From assembly GCF_900101755.1 (NCBI RefSeq), contig NZ_FNAE01000001.1:992001-1056000 (forward strand): a stretch of DNA of 64,000 bases. The letters are read 5' to 3'. The notes below the pieces were generated by a model. It was not told where the DNA came from. It made no database searches and saw nothing but the letters and a program-made list of their open reading frames with translations. A program made the position numbers and the translations under genes. The stretch's first letter is position 1, and the number at the start of each line of letters is the position of its first letter. Shown piece by piece: positions 61,643-64,000 of this stretch. Source of the DNA: Ectopseudomonas alcaliphila. Its GTDB lineage: Bacteria > Pseudomonadota > Gammaproteobacteria > Pseudomonadales > Pseudomonadaceae.

Positions 61643-62098
61643 CTACGGTTTCTGCCAGCGCTCGGCGGCGCTCTGGTCGCTGCAGCGGCCTTCGACCCAG
61701 CGCGGGCCTTCGCTGGTGTCTTCCTTCTTCCAGAACGGCGCGCGGGTCTTCAGGTAATCCATGATGAAGTTGCAGGCGTCGAACGCGGCCTGGCGATGGG
61801 CGCTACTGGTGCCGACGAAGACAATGGGCTCGCCCGGCTCGAGGCGGCCGATGCGGTGGATGATCTCGATGCCCAACAGTGGCCAGCGCTCACGCGCCTC
61901 GTCGGCAATCTTGGCCAGGGCCTTTTCGGTCATGCCGGGGAAGTGCTCGAGGAACATGCCGCCGACTTCGCGACCCTCATTGAAGTCGCGCACGTAGCCC
62001 ACGAAGGTGACCACCGCGCCGATGCCAAGGTTGGCGGCGTGCAGGGCGTTGAGCTCGGTGCCGGGGTCGAAGGGTTGGGCTTGAACGCGGATAGTCAT
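61643..62098 (-). CDS. moaE: Molybdopterin synthase catalytic subunit
   Basis: 151 residues from ATG 62098. MoaE joins with thiocarboxylated MoaD to convert cPMP into molybdopterin. Family text: ALHAANLGIGAVVTFVGYVRDFNEGREVGGMFLEHFPGMTEKALAKIADEARERW, IHRIGRLEPGEPIVFVGTSSAHRQAAFDACNFIMDYLKTRAPFWKKE, including the active-site Lys pair. It follows moaD after a 148-base gap containing a GGTGGGCTGAAGCCCACC hairpin (62192-62214). Confidence 0.95.
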   Translation of the reverse strand: MTIRVQAQPFDPGTELNALHAANLGIGAVVTFVGYVRDFNEGREVGGMFLEHFPGMTEKALAKIADEARERWPLLGIEIIHRIGRLEPGEPIVFVGTSSAHRQAAFDACNFIMDYLKTRAPFWKKEDTSEGPRWVEGRCSDQSAAERWQKP

Positions 62099-62191
62099 GC
62101 GGGGTGTCTCGTTTGATGGGGCGCTTTCAGAGGCGGTTTGGTGGGCTGAAACGGAACGCCGCCCGGCCCATCCTGGGGCACGGAGATGGAG

Positions 62192-62214
62192 CGGTGGGCT
62201 GAAGCCCACCCTAC
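62192..62214. repeat. Hairpin GGTGGGCT-GAAGCCCACC between moaD and moaE
   Basis: Inverted repeat followed by CTAC, similar to the REP-like units elsewhere (..CACCCTAC). It lies inside the moa transcript. Confidence 0.5.
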
Positions 62215-62246
62215 GAGTTCCGTCCGGCCAGGGTATAGCGCCGCTC

Positions 62247-62489
62247 TCAGCCGCCGGTAACGGTGGGGAAGAAGGCGACTTCATCGCCCTCGGCCAGCGG
62301 CTCGTCGAGGCTGCACAGTTCCTGATTGCGCGCGCACATCAGGTTCTGCTCGCCCAGCACTTCCCATTCGCCGCCACGGGCCACCAGGTGCAGGCGCAGG
62401 TCGTCGAGGGTGGCGAAGTCGCCGCTGAGTTGTTCGTCGTCACGGCCCAGGGCTTCACGGTAGCGGGCGAAGTACTGCACACGGATCAT
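62247..62489 (-). CDS. moaD: Molybdopterin synthase sulfur-carrier subunit
   Basis: 80 residues from ATG 62489, overlapping moaC by four bases. Ubiquitin-like fold ([21 protein letters not shown]) ending in the required Gly-Gly (FFPTVTGG), which the MoeB enzyme at 36.7 kb would adenylate. Confidence 0.94.
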   Translation of the reverse strand: MIRVQYFARYREALGRDDEQLSGDFATLDDLRLHLVARGGEWEVLGEQNLMCARNQELCSLDEPLAEGDEVAFFPTVTGG

Positions 62490-62962
62490 GCTTGTTCCTC
62501 CAGCTTGTAGTGACCGCTCTTGCCGCCGAGCTTCTCCAGCAGGCGCACCTGCTCGATGACCATGCCGCGATCCACGGCCTTGCACATGTCATAGAGGGTC
62601 AGCGCGGCGACGCTGGCGGCAGTCAATGCTTCCATCTCGACACCGGTTTGCCCAGACAGTTTGCAGCGGGCGGTGATATGCACGCAGTCATCGCCTTCGG
62701 CACTCAGTTCGACCTTGACGCCGGTGAGCATCAGCGGGTGGCAAAGAGGGATCAGATCGCTGGTTTTCTTCGCCGCCTGGATGCCGGCAATGCGCGCCAC
62801 GGCGAACACGTCGCCCTTGGGATGCTCGCCGGCGACGATCATCTGCAAGGTGGCAGGCAGCATGCGCACGCGCGCTTCGGCGGTGGCTTCGCGGAAGGTG
62901 GTCGCCTTGTCGGTGACGTCGACCATGTGCGCGCGGCCTTGGGAATCGAGGTGGGTCAGCAC
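62486..62962 (-). CDS. moaC: Cyclic pyranopterin monophosphate synthase
   Basis: 158 residues from GTG 62962, chosen because GGAG lies seven bases before it and the family begins [25 protein letters not shown]. MoaC completes cPMP from the MoaA product. [54 protein letters not shown] contain the conserved active-site residues. First gene of moaC-moaD-moaE. Confidence 0.95.
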   Translation of the reverse strand: MLTHLDSQGRAHMVDVTDKATTFREATAEARVRMLPATLQMIVAGEHPKGDVFAVARIAGIQAAKKTSDLIPLCHPLMLTGVKVELSAEGDDCVHITARCKLSGQTGVEMEALTAASVAALTLYDMCKAVDRGMVIEQVRLLEKLGGKSGHYKLEEQA

Positions 62963-63015
62963 GGGAAAGCTCCAGACGGGAATCGACCGATTGTAAACCT
63001 GCAGGTCAGGATTTC

Positions 63016-63075
63016 GTAGCCCGGATGAAATCCGGGGCCAAGGCGACAAAAATCCCCGGATTGCATCCGGGCTAC
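63016..63075. repeat. REP-like hairpin (GTAGCCCGGATGAAATCCGGGG)
   Basis: GTAGCCCGGATGAAATCCGGGG and its inverse CCCCGGATTGCATCCGGGCTAC, followed at 63089-63135 by a TGTAGGAGCGGATTTATCCGCGA unit. They fill the gap between moaC and the phoH-like gene. Confidence 0.85.
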
Positions 63076-63165
63076 GGGCTACGCAACTGTAGGAGCGGAT
63101 TTATCCGCGATCATCGCGGCTGAAGCCGCTCCCACGGAACCTGTGGTGATTCGTTGATGCAGACT

Positions 63166-63195
63166 AAAACGCCCCTGCTCTTGCGAACAGGGGCG
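63166..63195 (-). terminator. Terminator after the phoH-like gene
   Basis: CGCCCCTG/CAGGGGCG with a ten-base loop; on the minus strand it is followed by TTTTAGTC, 22 bases after the stop codon. Confidence 0.75.
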
Positions 63196-63217
63196 CGGGT
63201 GTTTCACAGCCCGAGGG

Positions 63218-64000
63218 TTACATATGGGTTTCCGCGTACTCCGCGAGGATCGAGCGCGGTACGCCTTGCAGGGTGATGTGCACGCCGTGCGGGAAGTCCT
63301 TGAAGCGTTCGGTGAGGTAGGTCAGACCCGAGCTGGGCGCTGACAGGTAGGGGGTGTCGATCTGTGCCAGGTTGCCCAGGCACACCACTTTCGAACCATT
63401 GCCGGCACGGGTGATGATGGTCTTCATCTGGTGCGGGGTGAGGTTCTGGCATTCGTCGATGAGGATCAGGCTCTGCTGGAAGCTGCGCCCGCGTATGTAG
63501 TTGAGCGATTTGAACTGCAGCGGCACCTTCTGCAGGATGTAGTCGACGCTGCCGTGGGTGCTCTCGTCCTCCATGTGCAGCGCTTCGAGGTTGTCGGTAA
63601 TCGCGCCGAGCCAGGGTTCCATCTTCTCCGCCTCGGTGCCGGGCAGAAAGCCGATTTCCTGATCCAGCCCCTGCACGCTGCGGGTGGCGATGATGCGCCG
63701 GTAGCGCTTGCTGACCATGGTCTGCTCGATGGCGGCAGCCAGCGCCAGGATGGTCTTGCCGGAACCGGCGGCGCCGGACAGGTTGACCAGGTGGATGTCC
63801 GGATCGAGCAGCGCGAACAGCGCCAGCGCCTGGTGGATGTCGCGCGGTTTCAGGCCCCAGGCTTCCTGATGCAGCAGGGGCTCCTGGTGCATGTCGAGGA
63901 TAACCAGCTCATCACCCTTGATCGCCTTGATCCAGCCGACGAAGCCCTGTTCATCGAGGATGAACTCATTGACATGCACGGCCGGCAGGTTGTCGGTCAG
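63218..64000 (-). CDS. PhoH-family ATPase (PIN-PhoH type), N-terminus outside the window
   Basis: 261 codons of the C-terminal part are present, open to the window end. Walker A is LSGAAGSGKTILALAAA, and LILIDECQNLTPHQMKTIITRAGNGSKVVCLGNLAQIDTPYL holds Walker B (DE) and the helicase-like sensor. The complete family has a PIN ribonuclease domain before this ATPase; that part would lie beyond 64000. Known relatives act on RNA. Family certain, length unknown. Confidence 0.93.
   Translation of the reverse strand: MTDNLPAVHVNEFILDEQGFVGWIKAIKGDELVILDMHQEPLLHQEAWGLKPRDIHQALALFALLDPDIHLVNLSGAAGSGKTILALAAAIEQTMVSKRYRRIIATRSVQGLDQEIGFLPGTEAEKMEPWLGAITDNLEALHMEDESTHGSVDYILQKVPLQFKSLNYIRGRSFQQSLILIDECQNLTPHQMKTIITRAGNGSKVVCLGNLAQIDTPYLSAPSSGLTYLTERFKDFPHGVHITLQGVPRSILAEYAETHM

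Overview
The window looks like a high-GC Pseudomonas chromosome, probably of the P. mendocina/P. oleovorans (Ectopseudomonas) type. The gene order lolB-ispE-tRNA-Gln-prs-rplY-pth-ychF and hemA-prfA-prmC-moeB-murI, an OprD-family porin, a PagL deacylase, dispersed REP-like repeats and a photolyase/MerR light cluster all fit that group. Assignment rests on reading translations and motifs; nothing was searched against a database. The first gene (lpdA) and the last (phoH-like) run off the window.

Region 1 (1-3.9 kb): lpdA, an MFS drug-type exporter, and a divergent thioesterase-TetR pair.

Region 2 (4-16.4 kb): a locus that appears dedicated to scavenging extracellular cyanophycin (multi-L-arginyl-poly-L-aspartate). 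Two different exported cyanophycinases (one CphE-like, one with C-terminal SLH-like repeats), an OprD-type porin, a solute-binding protein and a small unknown gene are read leftward. Diverging from them is an aotJQMOP-like operon: binding protein, two permeases, a CphZ/AotO-type M14 hydrolase for beta-Asp-Arg and an ATPase, followed by an RpiR-type regulator and an OmpK/Tsx-like channel. The genes would cut the polymer outside, import the dipeptides and hydrolyse them inside.

Region 3 (16.4-24.8 kb): ordinary genes, including transporters, PuuD-like hydrolase, PhnA-like protein, lipoproteins, ferrochelatase and a TIGR01777 epimerase.

Region 4 (24.9-34.7 kb): a light-response cluster. It holds a flavoprotein, a Trp-rich small protein, DUF523/DUF1722, a class II LitR/PplR-type MerR regulator, DNA photolyase, SnoaL-like protein, SDR, FAD oxidoreductase, DUF1365, a cyclopropane-synthase-like methyltransferase and DUF2878, mostly with overlapping stop/start codons. 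Three sites match the published PplR1 operator pattern exactly.

Region 5 (34.7-48.4 kb): conserved core genes (pagL, murI, moeB, prmC, prfA, hemA, TPR lipoprotein, lolB, ispE, two tRNA-Gln, prs, rplY, pth, ychF).

Region 6 (48.4-55.2 kb): an accessory island between ychF and an elongator tRNA-Met. It has an AT-rich NACHT-family STAND NTPase (an anti-phage candidate), small membrane and secreted proteins, a divergent regulator/Bro-N pair, a FitA-HigA antitoxin chimera broken by a frameshift, an intact RelBE-type pair and a YhfG-like orphan antitoxin. A degenerate tRNA-Met-like sequence marks the left edge.

Region 7 (55.2-64 kb): CbrC-like protein, small envelope proteins around a MITE-like element, an EamA transporter, a membrane-anchored 5'-nucleotidase-type hydrolase, moaC-moaD-moaE and the phoH-like ATPase. 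Several gene-poor gaps hold only paired REP-like repeats.
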